DNA of 64,000 nt from Siderastrea radians. Taxonomy: Eukaryota > Cnidaria > Anthozoa > Scleractinia > Rhizangiidae. The notes beneath the pieces are model-generated. The model worked only from the letters and a program-made list of their open reading frames with translations, was not told the DNA's origin and searched no databases. Below, in pieces: positions 33,801 to 47,017 of this stretch. Position numbers and translations under genes: made by a program. The stretch's first letter is position 1. Each line of letters opens with the position of its first letter. The DNA is taken from assembly GCA_964017195.1 (NCBI GenBank), contig OZ024897.1:5147969-5211968 (forward strand), written 5' to 3'.

Positions 33801-34786
33801 TGTGGTGATACGGCTTCGTGCAGCGGTTCTAGATCAGCAAACCCGACTGGAGTACTTTCAGAAAAATCTGTTCACAAACTGTTCAAGAAACATGTCCTTG
33901 AATTTTGAGGTTCCTGGCTGCCTAATATAATCTAAAGGTTGTTTTCGGTTCGTTCTACTGGTGGACCACATTTTCTTCTCATATCACCAATGACATTTTG
34001 CCGTCATCCGTAAGCTAAACGGGAAAATGAATCTATTTGCAAAATAGATGCACCCTCGCTATTGAATAAGATCATGACTTTACTAGATGTGTTAAAAAGG
34101 TAGAGAAAGATGAGCCTTATTTCACCTTGCATGGGAGTCTATCGATTACGTAATACTACATCAAGGAAACATCTTTTCTGGGGAACGACAGCGATGATGA
34201 CATATAAGTTTCAACATCAGTGTCAAGCTTGATCGAGAATCAGATTCATACTGCTATAAGGTTGTAGAGATGAACGCGCAGCAAGGAGCTATATCTAGCT
34301 GGTGGCCGGGAATCGATGTGGAAATTGAAGAGACTGCAAAGTCATTATCGGGTTACCAGGTAATCCAGGCAAAATTATTTTAGTCAATACCCAGAAGTTT
34401 TTCCCTAGGGAACAACGAGGCTTTTATTATGCAAAACATTAGACGAGCAGCTTCTATTTTTTGTTATTTATGAGAACATGCTATATCAAATAAATACCTT
34501 TCACTTACCGAGTTCGAGGTCCGTTTTGTAAGTTACGCACCGAATTTTTCCCCTCTGTTCGCGCTTGGGCCATAAATCAACGGCAAAAGTGAGGATCCGT
34601 AACTCACAGTACGGACCAAGAAAACGAGTTTAGTATGATATTGGTTATATCTCGGAGGTTAATCGGGTGCTTGGGAAAGGAAACCAATTGAAGTCAAGTG
34701 GAACTAACGGCCAGAGGCCTAAAATTAATGGCGTACATCAAAATCCAAAACACAAATCAATCTTGGCTTGTTTCTTCGCCTTTGTT
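33801..34786. other. intergenic, nothing recognised
   Basis: No coding motif, strong repeat or RNA is seen. Confidence 0.35.
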
Positions 34787-35190
34787 TCACAAGGTTTTTC
34801 TTTTGGCGGCCAACACTTCTCTGGAACGACTGAACTCATCGTCTTTAAGGATATTGAAGGGCAGCTTAAACTCTTTTAGGCGACGCGGAATGCACGCTTC
34901 ATTGAAAACTTGAAAGGCTGTCTGGTTCGTACTCGCCACCATTTTGTTTGCGGACATCGCTGAAAAATTTTCCAAGGAGCTTATTAAGAGCATCAATAGG
35001 TACGTTTTTGACGTGAAAGTCTCCTTTGGTCTGTTTCTTACAATATTTTTCAAACTTTTGCCATTCACTATTCGTCTTCTTTACCGTGTTTTCAGACTTT
35101 TCAGATGAAATAAAATCGTCCAATTCTTGACTCAAGCCAGGTTCGTCTTGCTCGCCTTGCTCGTCCTTCCCCAGTTGTCGCCTGGCCTTC
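34787..35190 (-). pseudogene. Crypton-like (DUF3504-type) N-terminal fragment, broken
   Basis: On the minus strand, from about 35190, the frame reads an acidic lead, then LDDFISSEKSENT, KKTNSEWQKFEKYCKKQ, LLGKFFSDVRKQNG and YEPDSLSSFQ. It then meets TGA at about 34903 where the family has Arg. A shifted frame continues RRLKEFKLPFNILKDDEF and SREVLAAKRKTL before a stop at 34787. Together these are the N-terminal SAM-like DNA-binding part of Crypton-derived tyrosine recombinases, without the catalytic half. No ATG is present at the expected place. It is a dead fragment, from a different subfamily than the one at 22.5 kb. Confidence 0.75.
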
Positions 35191-35944
35191 TTCTAAACGC
35201 TCAAGGAAATCAACTTGAAACTTTGGCATACCTTCTTCCGGTTTCCGTTTTTTTTTTTGCTCTGTTTGCTCGCAACTCTTTTAAGTAAGTATCAAAATTT
35301 TCTTCACGAGACATGTCGACAAAAAGTTGCATTAACTTTCAGATTTCGGGGGCCCTACACTAGAATAAGGCCCGCAAAATTGACCAATCACAGCGTGTGT
35401 ACTAACAGAGAGATATAATAAGTTTTGGTACAACAACAGTAGTTTAAGGGGTAATGATGACCGGTTGATATTTTTCAGAGAATCTGGCAACCTGTACTGA
35501 ATCTCGAAATCAGTTTTGTAGAGATTATCTAATACTTTCGTTGGCAAATCGTTTTTCTCATTATACAAATTCAGCGAATTGTAACAAAATTTGAATATTG
35601 ACAGTTCAGTTTCTCGCCGTGCACGTGATTATTTCGGTGAGTATATTTGTTATCCAATGGCTAGCTGTGGATGCACGTGATCACACGTGATCACCAGTCC
35701 GTTATTTGTTCCCAATCGTGGACTGCAGATGATCCGCAAAGAGTGGAAAGCTTCAGTGTAGACGTTTTTCTTCCTTGAGTTACATGGAATGATCGAGTCT
35801 TAGGCTTCAGGTTCAAAACTGGGCAGTCCTTTAGAGGTACGAATATGGTTGCCAACTAAACGGTGGCTGTTTTCCTTCCTCTCCAAGTTCTACAACCGCA
35901 TTTTCACTCGTGTCTGCGACCAATGGAAAGTCGACCTAGAAAGA
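35191..35944. other. intergenic with CACGTGATCA motifs
   Basis: GCACGTGATCA-CACGTGATCACC lies at about 35672-35696. No gene is recognised. Confidence 0.4.
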
Positions 35945-37470
35945 TTGATGATCACGCGAGGTCTCACGTGCGAGAATTCGCTCTGTCGTAAATATGAAAT
36001 GCAAATACATCTCTTGTGGTTTTGAAACGGCTAAAACAAAATAACTTTCCTAATAACATGGACTAATTGTTTCCATCCATGGACTTTTGCACGATATTTC
36101 ATAGCCGATCAATTTTTATTTTCGACAGAAAAACCAGCAAAACCGCCTGAAAGGTCACATTAATGAAAAATTTTCTCACAATACATAAAAAATGTGAGCA
36201 ACGAGTTTGGCACATTTTCAGGTGTCTGTTTACCTCTTGACAAAACAAGTCAGTTTGCCCATAAAATGTAATGGTTTACATAAGTTTCACTTCTCAGCAC
36301 TAGAAGTTAATTTTTACGTTTAAGAACCATTCTATCATTTTTGATTATTTAAACAACGCCAGGGGGAACATATAATTTAGTTTCATATATTTTATTGTAA
36401 CTTTTCAGACGAACGCTGCCTATAAGACTACCTTATAGGCAGAAATTAGTTTTGCTGATTTTTACTTTGATATTTTGTTTTTTAAAATTGAATTGGGCAA
36501 ACAATGTTTGCCCGAAAATTTACTCCAACACAGAAATTGCTATGTGAATCTCACCAATTCCAGACTATGACCACGAGAAACCTTTGTTACAACCCGGCTT
36601 CGTTTAAAATATAGTCATTTGCATTTGTTTTTGCGCTACATTTCTCACTTCGTCAAACTATGAAATAAACTTACAGCATGATTTCCTCTTGAGTTTATGA
36701 ACAGAAAAAGGATTTACAAAACGTTTCCTTTCGACAGCGGCCAGTTTAACCGATCAAACTTGAAACTTTAACTGTGAAAAAAGTGAATCAGTGAAAAAAA
36801 GTCAAGCTTAATAAAGAAAAACGCCTTTGCCAATTCAAACAAGCTATAGAAGAGTGTTCTTTGTATTAAAAACTAAAAAAGTGCTATCGTGCAAATGCTA
36901 ATCGTGAATTGCCGCTTATTCAACAAATTAAGCTGAAAATAACTGGACAAATCACGTACGTTTACCTGAAGAAACTTTGATATAGTGGAGTCAAGGAGAA
37001 CCATCTTACGAGTGCTTGATGTTTGGAATACCCACGCATCGAAACACATGCATATGATGATAATTATTTTTTGTCATAACGTATTATGCATAGATCATCG
37101 AATGTGCGTTACATAACTTGCTTGCTTTCAATTTTGAACAAAATTACTCATAATTTCCCACTTCCTAACGTAATTTTTGTAACGTGAAGTTTTGCTCGAC
37201 TGTCAAATCTTGGGCTCAATTAATGGCGGTGCTCCTGTGGAGTTCGGCAAAGATCTTTCAGTAGGAATCAAAACAAATTAGAGAGAATTAAATTAACAAT
37301 TTTTAATTTGCAAATTTTTCGTGTCTTCTACCGACGCGATTAATCATTTTATCACACTGAAAACAAAACTCCAAATAAATTATATTTGCGTTTACATGGT
37401 AAAAAAAAAATTTAAAAAAAATTTAAAAAAACCACAAGAACGACGAAGGCAAATCTTTAATTAAAACATG
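35945..37470 (+). repeat. diverged direct duplication, copy A
   Basis: Colinear with 40803-42750. Shared landmarks in order: GATGATCACGCGAGGTCTCACGTGCG, GAAACGGCTAA-ACAAAA, AATGTGAGCAA, GATGTTTGGAA-ACCCACGCATC, GTGGAGTTCGGC, CTTCTACCGACGCGA. Non-coding and AT-rich. It may be an old repeat family or a segmental duplication. Confidence 0.75.
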
Positions 37471-39147
37471 ATGGAGTCAACCGTTATTATTTACTTCCGC
37501 GTATTTCTAGCAGTACGTTTTCTTATTAAAGCTCCATATTATTGTCTTTATTATGATGTTTTATTTTGATTGGGATGTTTTATTGTTCCCTAAGGTTATA
37601 TTTTCATGATTCCCAGGTGAGCAACTCAATTTCTCGCGCGTTTGTTCGCCGAGATCCATTGTGGAAAAGGAGTACACATAATGATAATTATATCACGGAT
37701 CTCGCCACAAATAAAAGCCCGCCTATAGGTAGAGCGTAGGGAAATTTGACTTTAACAAGCAAAATAATGTCAGTCAATGTTTGCCTTACAATCTATATTT
37801 TTCTAAGCGCGCGAGCGGCCGTTATTCTGCGAATACTGCGATCTGATTGGTTGCAGGAGAGGACAGAATTTTCCTGTCTGTGACCACTGTCACGTTGCCC
37901 GCGCGAAAGCATCGAATAAAATGGCAAATCTCATTTGAACTCGAAAATAATGCTATTTGTGGCGCAGAGATACCGCAACAGATGTGAAAGATCATCCGCT
38001 AACAGTTGAATAGGAGAATAAGGAGAGGAATTAGAACCCTTTTGGTTCCTAAAATTAAACAGGCGAGTATAGCGAATCATGGCAGTTTGTCGTTGTTGTC
38101 AGTTTGCATGTTACCACTGAGGCCATTCAGTGGCGGGCCTACCCCCTCTTTCGAACCTTAACTTTTCCATTTTTAAATAATCACTGTATTCAAACGAAAG
38201 ATAAAGAATGAAAAGAAAGAAAACTACGTAGACCAGTAGCTAGTTTTCTTTCCGACGATCATTCACCTACCGCCATAGAGCTTCATTCCATCAGAACTCA
38301 TACGTTCATCTAGTGATGCAGTACGCAAAGCGCGGGAAGCGTACCTTAGCGATAGGGCTCAACCGTGTACCTCAGAGCATTAACAGGCGTAAGAAGATGT
38401 AAGCTTCTTTTCTGTTTATTGAATATCTACCTGGGGTTTTGAAAACAATGCTCCTCGGTCGAAGCGTCTGTACCGGTGCGCAGCGAGTGTGTGTGTGTGT
38501 GTGTTTTTTTTCTGTCGTTCAGAAACTCCCTCTCGGCAATGTAAAAATTATGAGCGTGCCTGAGAGTCTTTTTTCCTTCTCCGGTCTCATCCCTTCCTTC
38601 TTCTTTCTCTCTTTCATGTGGCTTTCAGACATTTTGGGATCATGAAACCTTGGTTTTACCTTCTTTCCAGTGGCCAAATTTTTAGAAGCCACCTCAGTTA
38701 AAAATCCACCTATAAATATATTATATATTCTTTCAGACCACATCTTGTTACCCTCTATTCTTTCGTTTCTCGGTTATTCGTATTGTAACGTTTTTTTCTT
38801 GTAACCTTGTATTTTAATGCTTTTTTTGGTGTTTTGAATTGTAATTGTTTTTCTCCTAAAATTAGTCAGTTTACTCCCTGAAGAATTCAGGCTGGGCTCG
38901 ATGAAATATTGCTGAAGTATAAAATAAATTACCCCAGCAGTACCGTTAGCCTTTGTTTGTCAGGGCCTGGGTTCTAAAAGCTGCGTTAAGCTAACCCAAG
39001 TTTACCTTAAATTTTCAATTCCGTTTTATAGCAAAACGATACGAATTCCGGTAAGTCTGTTTTTCTTCACTACATTTTGACATTTTGACGGGTTGCTTTC
39101 ACGGTCACTTGGAATTTCCAGTGAAAACTCTCTGCAATAAGCCCGAG
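37471..39147. other. intergenic, nothing recognised
   Basis: AT-rich. A (GT)n tract at about 38488-38502. No coding motif is recognised. Confidence 0.4.
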
Positions 39148-39155
39148 AGAAACAC

Positions 39156-39565
39156 AGGGGCACCCAACGAGAAAATTTTAGCAAAATACTTGAAACATCA
39201 TTTTCTGCTTTCTAAGATTGTTTCAGAGCTTTTTAAAGGCATATTTGTGTAAGCTAGTACAGGTTGATCTGTTCGGATGTTTTAGCTGAACACTTAGGCC
39301 GCAGAACATTTTAGGAAACAGAATCCTATCCGCCGAATTCCTGAGCTGCTGATGGCTCTCTGAAAATGCTAGCTGACCTTATTTTGCACTGTAAACCACA
39401 TATTTGACCCTCCGAAAACAATAGGAACTAATAAGTCCTCTTGTTACGTTCCTCTTGTTTCGCCGAATAAATCTCTCGCTTTCACTGCAATTAAATCCGA
39501 AATTCTCAGGTGATTTTAGGCCTTCCGAACAGATATTCCCCGAAGCGAACCGTTGGGTGCCCCTA
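39156..39565. mobile_element. hAT-like MITE with 8-bp target duplication
   Basis: 410 bp with inverted ends AGGGGCACCCAACG and CGTTGGGTGCCCCTA. It is flanked on both sides by AGAAACAC (39148-39155 and 39566-39573). An 8-bp duplication with (C/T)AGGGGC-like tips fits the hAT superfamily. Non-coding. Confidence 0.85.
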
Positions 39566-39573
39566 AGAAACAC

Positions 39574-40802
39574 GCACCTCGGTTTAATTCTAATCCCAGG
39601 TTAGCGTTAACTGGCTTTCAAACAACCGGGCCCAGATCAGACCAATACAACTCTTATCAATTGCTGTAAATATGCCAAATATGAGCTATCATGGATTTGT
39701 AAGTATCAAGGGCAAGTTGCCACTTAGACCCTCTCATCGAAGATTCGATCGTGGATCCGCCCTGGCCTAACAAACTTCAGTGCGTTTCATGCTTTTCCAA
39801 GTTCATTACGTACAGTGCTACTTACAAGCATATTCAGGTTTCGCTTTTCAGGGTTAAAAAAAAACAACTTGTGAAACTGATCACTCGCTCACGCGGCGAC
39901 ATTGTAATTGTTAGTTTTACAGTAACAAATATCCTGGTCTCGTTGTCATTGGTTTTTGCCCATGATCGCACGTGATCAGGGTTGAAGTCCAACTGTCAGA
40001 TCTGAACGAAGTTTTGTAAGCCGGTTTGCTTCTTGGAGGACAGAAACCAGAGAGACGCTTCCAAGTACACTTGAGATGTTTAGTGAGCCTTTACGTCAGC
40101 TGTTTAAGCCGACCAAATAAGCTTGAGTTTTATGAATTTAAGTGAACTTTTATCAAGTTAACCAACGACGAGCATTTTAGTGGCATTCAAGCGTTGGTGG
40201 CCAGTAGTTGTTTAGTTGATGTCAGGCTCAGGATGGACACTTTTACAGTGAATGGCGTGTGTGGATTGCTCGCATTTCCGTTGCATTTCTGGGGCGTGCT
40301 GCCGACGGCAGGTTTTTCCCACAGTATTCGTGAAGGGATCTTATCGGCATGGAGTTCAGTTCTGTTAATTCTTCCTTCTCATTGTTTCTTTAATGTTTTT
40401 TTTTACCTTCAGTACGGAACATGACAGAAATAATTTCCCAGTCGCTCTTCAGTAACATGTTTGCTTGGCGGATGACCGCAATGGTTTCGTGGGGGCTTTG
40501 CGTTAGATTTCTTTGGTTTTGGAGGCACTTCTCCTTCATCTACTAGCTTTCTTCTTGGATGTCCGTCTCCTGTTCCTTCCCCCTCTAGCATTACCGACAT
40601 TAGGTTACATAACATTACAATATAGGTTTGAAAATATAACAGAAATGGAAAGCACTTAAGACCACTTGTCACTGCAAAGTGTTTGCAAGGGGTTCGACCG
40701 TTTGGATCAAATTGTTTTTCCCTTTCCTCGCGGTGTTTATTCTAACTTCGCTTTTCTATCTTACGGGCTTCTTTTTATTCATGCCCGCGGGCAATAGATA
40801 GA
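39574..40802. other. intergenic, possible promoter-like repeat
   Basis: GCACGTGATCAGGGTTGAAGTCC at about 39968-39990, followed by GTTTTGTAAG, resembles part of the CRE module but lacks TGACGTCA. No gene is recognised. Confidence 0.4.
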
Positions 40803-42750
40803 TTCATGATCACGCGAGATCTCACGTGCGGGGATTCACAGTCTTTTAAATAAATGAAATGGAAGTATGTTTTTGGTTGTTCTGAAACGGCTAAGACAAA
40901 ACAACTCTGCTAATAACCTGACCTACTTGTTTCCGTTCATGAATATCTGCACAATATTTTGTGCAGAACGCAAGAAAAATGTAAATTTTAACGCAAGAAA
41001 AATGTGAGCAAAGTTTGACAAATGTTCTGACGTCTGTCCACGCTTGTCCAAAGTCAATTTGCCCTCAAAATACAACGTTATGTGATAAGCCTCACTTCTA
41101 CTATGGCTTAAATTTCACATTTTAGAAGCACTCTACCAGTTTTAATTATTTATTTAATGCCAGGGTGAAGATAGTTTATTATTTTTTATTTCTACAATGA
41201 AAACTCCCGTATGGACATGGATTTTGTGGGGGTTTTAATTCCGAAGTGTTTTTAAATTAGGCAAACAATATTTTGATTGCACTTCAATTTTCACTTTCGA
41301 CGAAAAATCCATCGAAATCACTAGAACGGCCCCATCAAAGAATTGTCAGTGTTACAACGCAAGAAAAATGTGAGCAAAGTTTGACAAATGTTCTGACGTC
41401 TGTCCACGCTTGTCCAAAGTCAATTTGCCCTCAAAATACAACGTTATGTGATAAGCCTCACTTCTACTATGGCTTAAATTTCACATTTTAGAAGCACTCT
41501 ACCAGTTTTAATTATTTATTTAATGCCAGGGTGAAGATAGTTTATTATTTTTTATTTCTACAGTGAAAACTCCCGTATGGACATGGATTTTGTGGGGTTT
41601 TAATTCCGAAGTGTTTTTAAATTAGGCAAGCAATATTTTATCCAAAAATTTCTTCAGTGTAGGGATTACTACGTGGGAAATCTCACCAGTTTTAGACTGT
41701 GCCGATAAGAAACTCTATAATATTCTTTTCGTTTAAAATGTTTTCATTCAAAGTATGCTGCAACGGTCTTGTTCTTGCTGAAATGCAGTTGTCGTTTTTC
41801 CGATTCAACTGGAATCCCAAATACAATGGAATCCCTTTAGGAAAAAAATATTTCTAAATAGCCAAAATTCTATCTCGCAAACCCACCAAATCACCAAGTC
41901 ACCCCCCCCCCCCCCGAAAAAAAACTTTTCCTCAGATTTCACGTGAAATTATGGCATCAAGCAAAATTTTCAATGATACCATTTCGATCCTTAATCTACA
42001 AAATAAACTTAAGATTGTTTTTCTTACTACTCTAGAAAGAAAAGGGTTTTTTTAAAAGGAAGCTTTTTTTGGTCCGGCATACGGGTAGAATCAGGCATAA
42101 TTAAGAAATAAACCTTTCACACTGGAAACAATATATAAAAGGTTGTGTTTTTAGACTGTGAAGCAAATGTAGCTCGTAAATCGTCCCCCGGATTCAAAAT
42201 CTGATTTGGATTGCCAATGTTGGTTCGAATCGTAGTTAAAAGAGTAACTAGTCTGAACTAAATATGTTTACCTGAAGACACTTTGATATACTGGAGTCAA
42301 ACTGAGTCATCTTATGAGTGTTCGATGTTTGGAAGACCCACGCATCAAGAACAGATGATAAACGATGTAGGGCTCACCCAACAATCATGTCACGTGTGTT
42401 ACATAACTTTCTGTTGCGTTCAGTTTTAAACTGAATTACTTACAATTTCCCATTTCCTAACATGGTTTTTCTGATGTGATTTTTGCTTCACTCGGTAAAC
42501 CATCTATTCATGGCCTTGCTTTTGTGGAGTTCGGCTGAGAGAAGCCAAAATCATTCAGTTAGAGTCAAAACATATTCGAGAAAATTGATTAAATTAAAGA
42601 TATTTATATGTGAGTGACTTCTACCGACGCGAATATTCATTTTATTGCATTGAAAAAGAATTTCAAATAATGCTTGCTTTGACATGGTAGACAACAACAC
42701 ACTGAGGACACATATAATCACGACAAAAGCGTACGGAATAAAACATGAGC
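40803..42750 (+). repeat. diverged direct duplication, copy B
   Basis: Matches 35945-37470 through the same landmarks. It is longer because of a recent internal tandem duplication (40991-41639). Includes a poly-C run near 41902-41915. Confidence 0.75.
40991..41639 (+). repeat. recent 283-bp tandem duplication
   Basis: 40991-41274 is repeated at 41357-41639 (offset 366) with only about three differences (A/G at the TCTACARTG site, a G-run length, and a GGCAARC site). An 82-bp unique spacer lies between. Confidence 0.95.
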
Positions 42751-43172
42751 CGGGAGCGCCAATCTCTCCGACTTAATTCTTTTTATTATTATTTGATTGC
42801 AATGTTTTATGACTTACCGTAAATTGTTTCCTTAGAATTTTCTTCTAATCAACGTTGAGGTTTAAAGTAGATAACAGTAGACTTTATGAGAATCGAAGCA
42901 TCAATACAACTTTATATAGATACAATTACTTTAATGTGGTTTCCGGCGACCACGAAGTCCTCCAATGATCTTCGACAGATAGTTTCAATTCTAATTTGAC
43001 CATTTCCTATTATGCATCCCCACATACGATCAAACGACATAACGCTATATTTTGGTCTTTCCCAATTCGCTTCTCTTTCAGCGAAATTTGTAGCGAAGAA
43101 GCTAAACCTGGATGGATATGTGCGCATGATTTTGTTGTAACACGCGAGTAAGGCTATCGTTCACTTTGGCGT
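42751..43172. other. intergenic, nothing recognised
   Basis: No motif is recognised in short frames. Confidence 0.35.
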
Positions 43173-43383
43173 TTAACCCTTGAAGCCCCAAGAGTGACAA
43201 GCATCTAATTTCTCCCAACGATATCACTGCATGTTCAAACATACAGTCACGAGAATAAAGGAAGTGATCACCAAAGATAAAAAGTCTTGATGTTTAAGTA
43301 AATTCTCCTAACTAGTACCATAAGAAACAATTGAAGAACAATGAGGAGAATATACATATTGATGCTGGGACTTAAAGGGTTAA
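43173..43383. mobile_element. MITE of the TTAACCCTTTAA family, copy 2
   Basis: 211 bp; ends TTAACCCTTGAAGCCCC and GGGACTTAAAGGGTTAA. The interior matches the copy at 14892. Confidence 0.85.
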
Positions 43384-45820
43384 TTTGCAAAAGGTCAAAA
43401 GGAGCAGCTGAAAAATGGGATTGAGTATCAGATCATGCAAAGTTATCCCCAAGAGTGATTCTTCTGCATTTTTCTCGAAACTGTGATTACCCTATTGAAG
43501 ACGAGTGCACTTTCCATAATTAAGGCAAATAATCGGAACGAAATAAGACAAAAAACTACTAAAATATCACCTGAGAAGCTGCAGGCATATAACTGAATTA
43601 TATTGTTTTCGCATAGCCCATGACGTGTTTACTTTCACGTCCGAAGTTGCAAACAGAAAATTAAACATACACTTTTTCGTCTGTTTCTCTTCGTTTACCA
43701 ACGAATGCATCCTCTCATTCATGAAATTCTACCTCGTTTCTTTTCTGCACTGTATTATTATCAGTATTAATAAAAGGGCAGTAAGCGTATTCTCGGATCC
43801 CCTTTTCCTACTTTTCGAACTCGGCAGGAATTGTGAAAGACTGTTTTTTTTCTTTCGTGAAAGGAGATAAGCTTATAGCTACCCTTTGTACTCGCTTGTC
43901 AGAGAAACCTCTTTGATTCTCTAATCAAATTTATGAAACGTCTTCCACGGCCGGAGACGGATGCATTGTCGGTAATCGGTTTGATGATCACTCAAAACTG
44001 CGTACGATCACGTGCAATGACGTGTTTCCACAACCATTGGACGACAAAAATACTCTTCGTGAAAAATACGTGCAAAGAAAGTGAACTTGCAAATTTGGAA
44101 AAATACGCCCACATTTTCAGTTTTTCGCTCTTTGTCAAAATAACCAATTGACCGCTGAAAGGTTTTGTAAGGGAATCCACTTGCCTCGATAAAAAAGAAA
44201 ATTATAAACGTTTTGCACTTAATTTCTGTATGAATAAAATGGTAAGCAACATCAAAATTAATGAGGACAAATAGAAATCAGTTCAACATAACTGATATTT
44301 CTTCGAGAATCTTCTTCTCCCTTAAATTAAGCGCCCACCTTTGAGATTGTCTTTTTAGAATAATCACCTCAAAAAACCATTGTAAGCACTTTACCTTGAA
44401 TGATCGCTCCTCTTAAATAATCTTTGACCTTTTCATAGTGTTTGTAAAGGACACTAAAGAGTAGCCTTTAGGAATTGCGTATTTTGTGCTTACTAAACAG
44501 TCATATTCAGTGATGACAATTTAATACCTGTTTGATGGCGTTAACGCCATACGAACGACAAGAAACCTTAAATCCACGGTAAAGAAAAATAAAGAGTAGT
44601 ATTACGACGTAGGGCGAAAACACAGGCTTTAATAATCTTGTGTTGGGTGTTCTGTGTCCTGTGTTACTTGTTCGGTGTCATTCAGGCGAAAAAAGTCAAG
44701 ACTTTCCCTGTTTCGACACCAACTTACCCCCCCCCCCCCCCCCGCTGTAACCTCTTGGTAGCTGGTATCACTTTTCTGATGCTGACATAGCCAAGGAAAT
44801 GAAAGGTAATAGACAGTGATTTGGGCAATGTTATTAATTTTGTTGTAGTGTTTGGTTTTCACATCCATTGTTTGTTTCCCTTTGACTTCAAGGAAAGTGT
44901 AAGCTTTGTTGCATACTAGATTGTCTGTCTAACCAACGCCCCTATTTAATAAACGCCCCCCACAAAATCCATAAAATCATTTAAGCTTACGGTATTCTTC
45001 AAGCAGTCAGTGTTCTGTTTCCTGTAAAGACCAGGATTAGTATGACTGAGATGACCAATGAAGAATATACATTTTCTAGTGGCCTCAATGGCATTGTTGT
45101 TACTGACCGAAAACCATGTTTGGCCTTCGCGGTGCTCGTCAATAGGCATATGTCACAAAAATATAACACGTTTTTCTCGTATACTTGCTCGAAAATGTGT
45201 AACAGTTGTCTAGTAATTCTTACATGGGGAAAGACCTTTTTCTTTTTGCTCGAGTTCGTCCAAAAAGTAATTATTTCTGTTGAGTATTTTTTTGAAAAGA
45301 GAGTGTCAACTAAAACGTACGATGTATTTCAATGTGTAGCGAAATCCGTACTTAGACGGAGACAAATCTTACTGGCCTACCTTCACAAATCTTTCAGACG
45401 TTCCGCCTCAAACTAAAGGAAACAGGCCATAAAAAAGATTGCAAAATTAGGTAGGTAGGCTATAAAAAGAGGAAAATAGGAAATTTGAACATTAAAATAT
45501 AGGGAAAAGATAAGAAAAAACATGAAAAAAAAAAGTCAGGTATTTCATGAGTTAATGCCAAAACAGCATATCAGCTCCCTCATACCCTTACGATTTCCAA
45601 TACCATCAGTTCACTCGATTACACCCTTACTAAAAAATGTAACTTGAATCAGCTTCACAAATGTTGCGTCCCGTATTCAATTTCCAGATGACTAAACTAC
45701 AGTTTTTGCTTCCATAACATTATAACATTATACAAGACTCAAATTCTTAGTTAACCATGATATTTTATAAGTTACCTCTGTAACACCAAACAGTTGCAGC
45801 ATTAACACAGAATGATTCTG
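43384..45820. other. intergenic, nothing recognised
   Basis: A poly-C run at about 44728-44743. Short frames near 43625, 43933 and 45042 have no recognised motifs. Confidence 0.4.
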
Positions 45821-46474
45821 TTAAGGACGTTCGGGCGAAAATCTTGTACAACACAGATTTCTTTCATACTTTTGCTACAGTCAGATAATGAGTTACCTAT
45901 GTTAGAAATGCAAAAAACTTGGGGGGTCACCGACTTCGTTTTTGACTGTAAAGCGCGTGGAAAACCGACCCCAATTTTGACAAATCGGCCCTCGTAACTC
46001 GACACGGGCTTAGTGGTTGTTAGTTGAAAAATATTAAGAATAATTCGCTGAAGACCCAGTTTCTCAGTAAAATTTGATTTAAGTGGGACTGTCGAGTAAA
46101 TAATTTGAATCGGTGTCATCCTTTCATTTAAACTCAACCTTGCCAACACCGTGCAACTAAAATAATAGTGGAATTCAATGATGGGTGGGCAGAAAAGTTG
46201 AAAAAAATCAAACTTCCAAAACACAGATTTTTTTCAATTTTTCATAAACCGTAGATAATCGATAAAGAAAGTGATCTATCAAAAGAAAATCTGGGGTCAC
46301 CGAACATTTAAGAGAGTTAAATCCGTGCATAGATATTAAAATGCCCACTAGCGCTATATATCTCTACATTTCTCCAATAGCGCGCGCGCAATGCACGACT
46401 CCGGTGGCTGACATGGCGACGTGAATTGCGTGCGCAGTAAGGATGCGCAGTAACAATTAGCGCGAACGTCCTTA
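45821..46474. mobile_element. TTAA-ended non-autonomous DNA transposon
   Basis: 654 bp with inverted ends TTAAGGACGTTCG and CGAACGTCCTTAA. TTAA at both ends fits piggyBac or Kolobok insertion. A 140-codon minus frame inside has no recognised domain and is not called. Confidence 0.8.
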
Positions 46475-46481
46475 AAGGGTT

Positions 46482-46824
46482 CAACAACCCTTTAAATCCC
46501 AGCTGTGGTGAGTATCTAACTTCTCCTTACAATGTCACTGCATGGTTAAACATATATAAAGGTCACGAGAATGAAGGGATGATCACCAAAGACGACAAGT
46601 CTTGATGTTGAGGCAAATTCTCCCAACATGTATCAGAAAAGAGATATGAAGGCTAGTGAGGAGAATGTGCATGGAGCTTAAAGGGTTAAAGAATGAAGTA
46701 AATGATCGTCAAAGACCGTGAAATGTCTTGATGTTTAAAGAAATTCTCCCCACATGTATCATAAAAAAGATATGAAGGCTAAAGAGGAGAATGTGCATAT
46801 TGACTGTGGGGCTTAAAAGGTTAA
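46482..46824. mobile_element. MITE of the TTAACCCTTTAA family, copy 3 plus tandem partial copy
   Basis: A full copy (CAACCCTTTAA... to ...AAAGGGTTAA at 46689) is followed directly by a second 3' part (46690-46824) ending GGGGCTTAAAAGGTTAA. Both share GATGTT-A-G-AAATTCTCCC and ACATGTATCA. Confidence 0.8.
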
Positions 46825-46911
46825 CTGAGGTTTCCACGAAATCAACATGCTCAACGAGAGAGAGCTCACAAAGTTATCTAACTTATCTGTATTTCAATGT
46901 AACAAAAAAGA

Positions 46912-47017
46912 TTGCCTCTATCCTAGGCAGACTGGAAAAGATGCTGCAAACAACAGTCAGAAATCCTAACGAAATCCTAATTATCTTCCTTTTTTCCTGG
47001 GGATTTTTACTTTGACT
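46912..47017 (+). repeat. dispersed 105-bp repeat, copy 2
   Basis: Same blocks as 23277-23385 (GGCAGACTGGAA-AGAT-CTGCAAAC, AGAAATCCTAA). Confidence 0.7.

Noticed and set aside
45802..46224. 140-codon minus frame
   Set aside because: Lies inside a TTAA-ended MITE, with no recognised domain.
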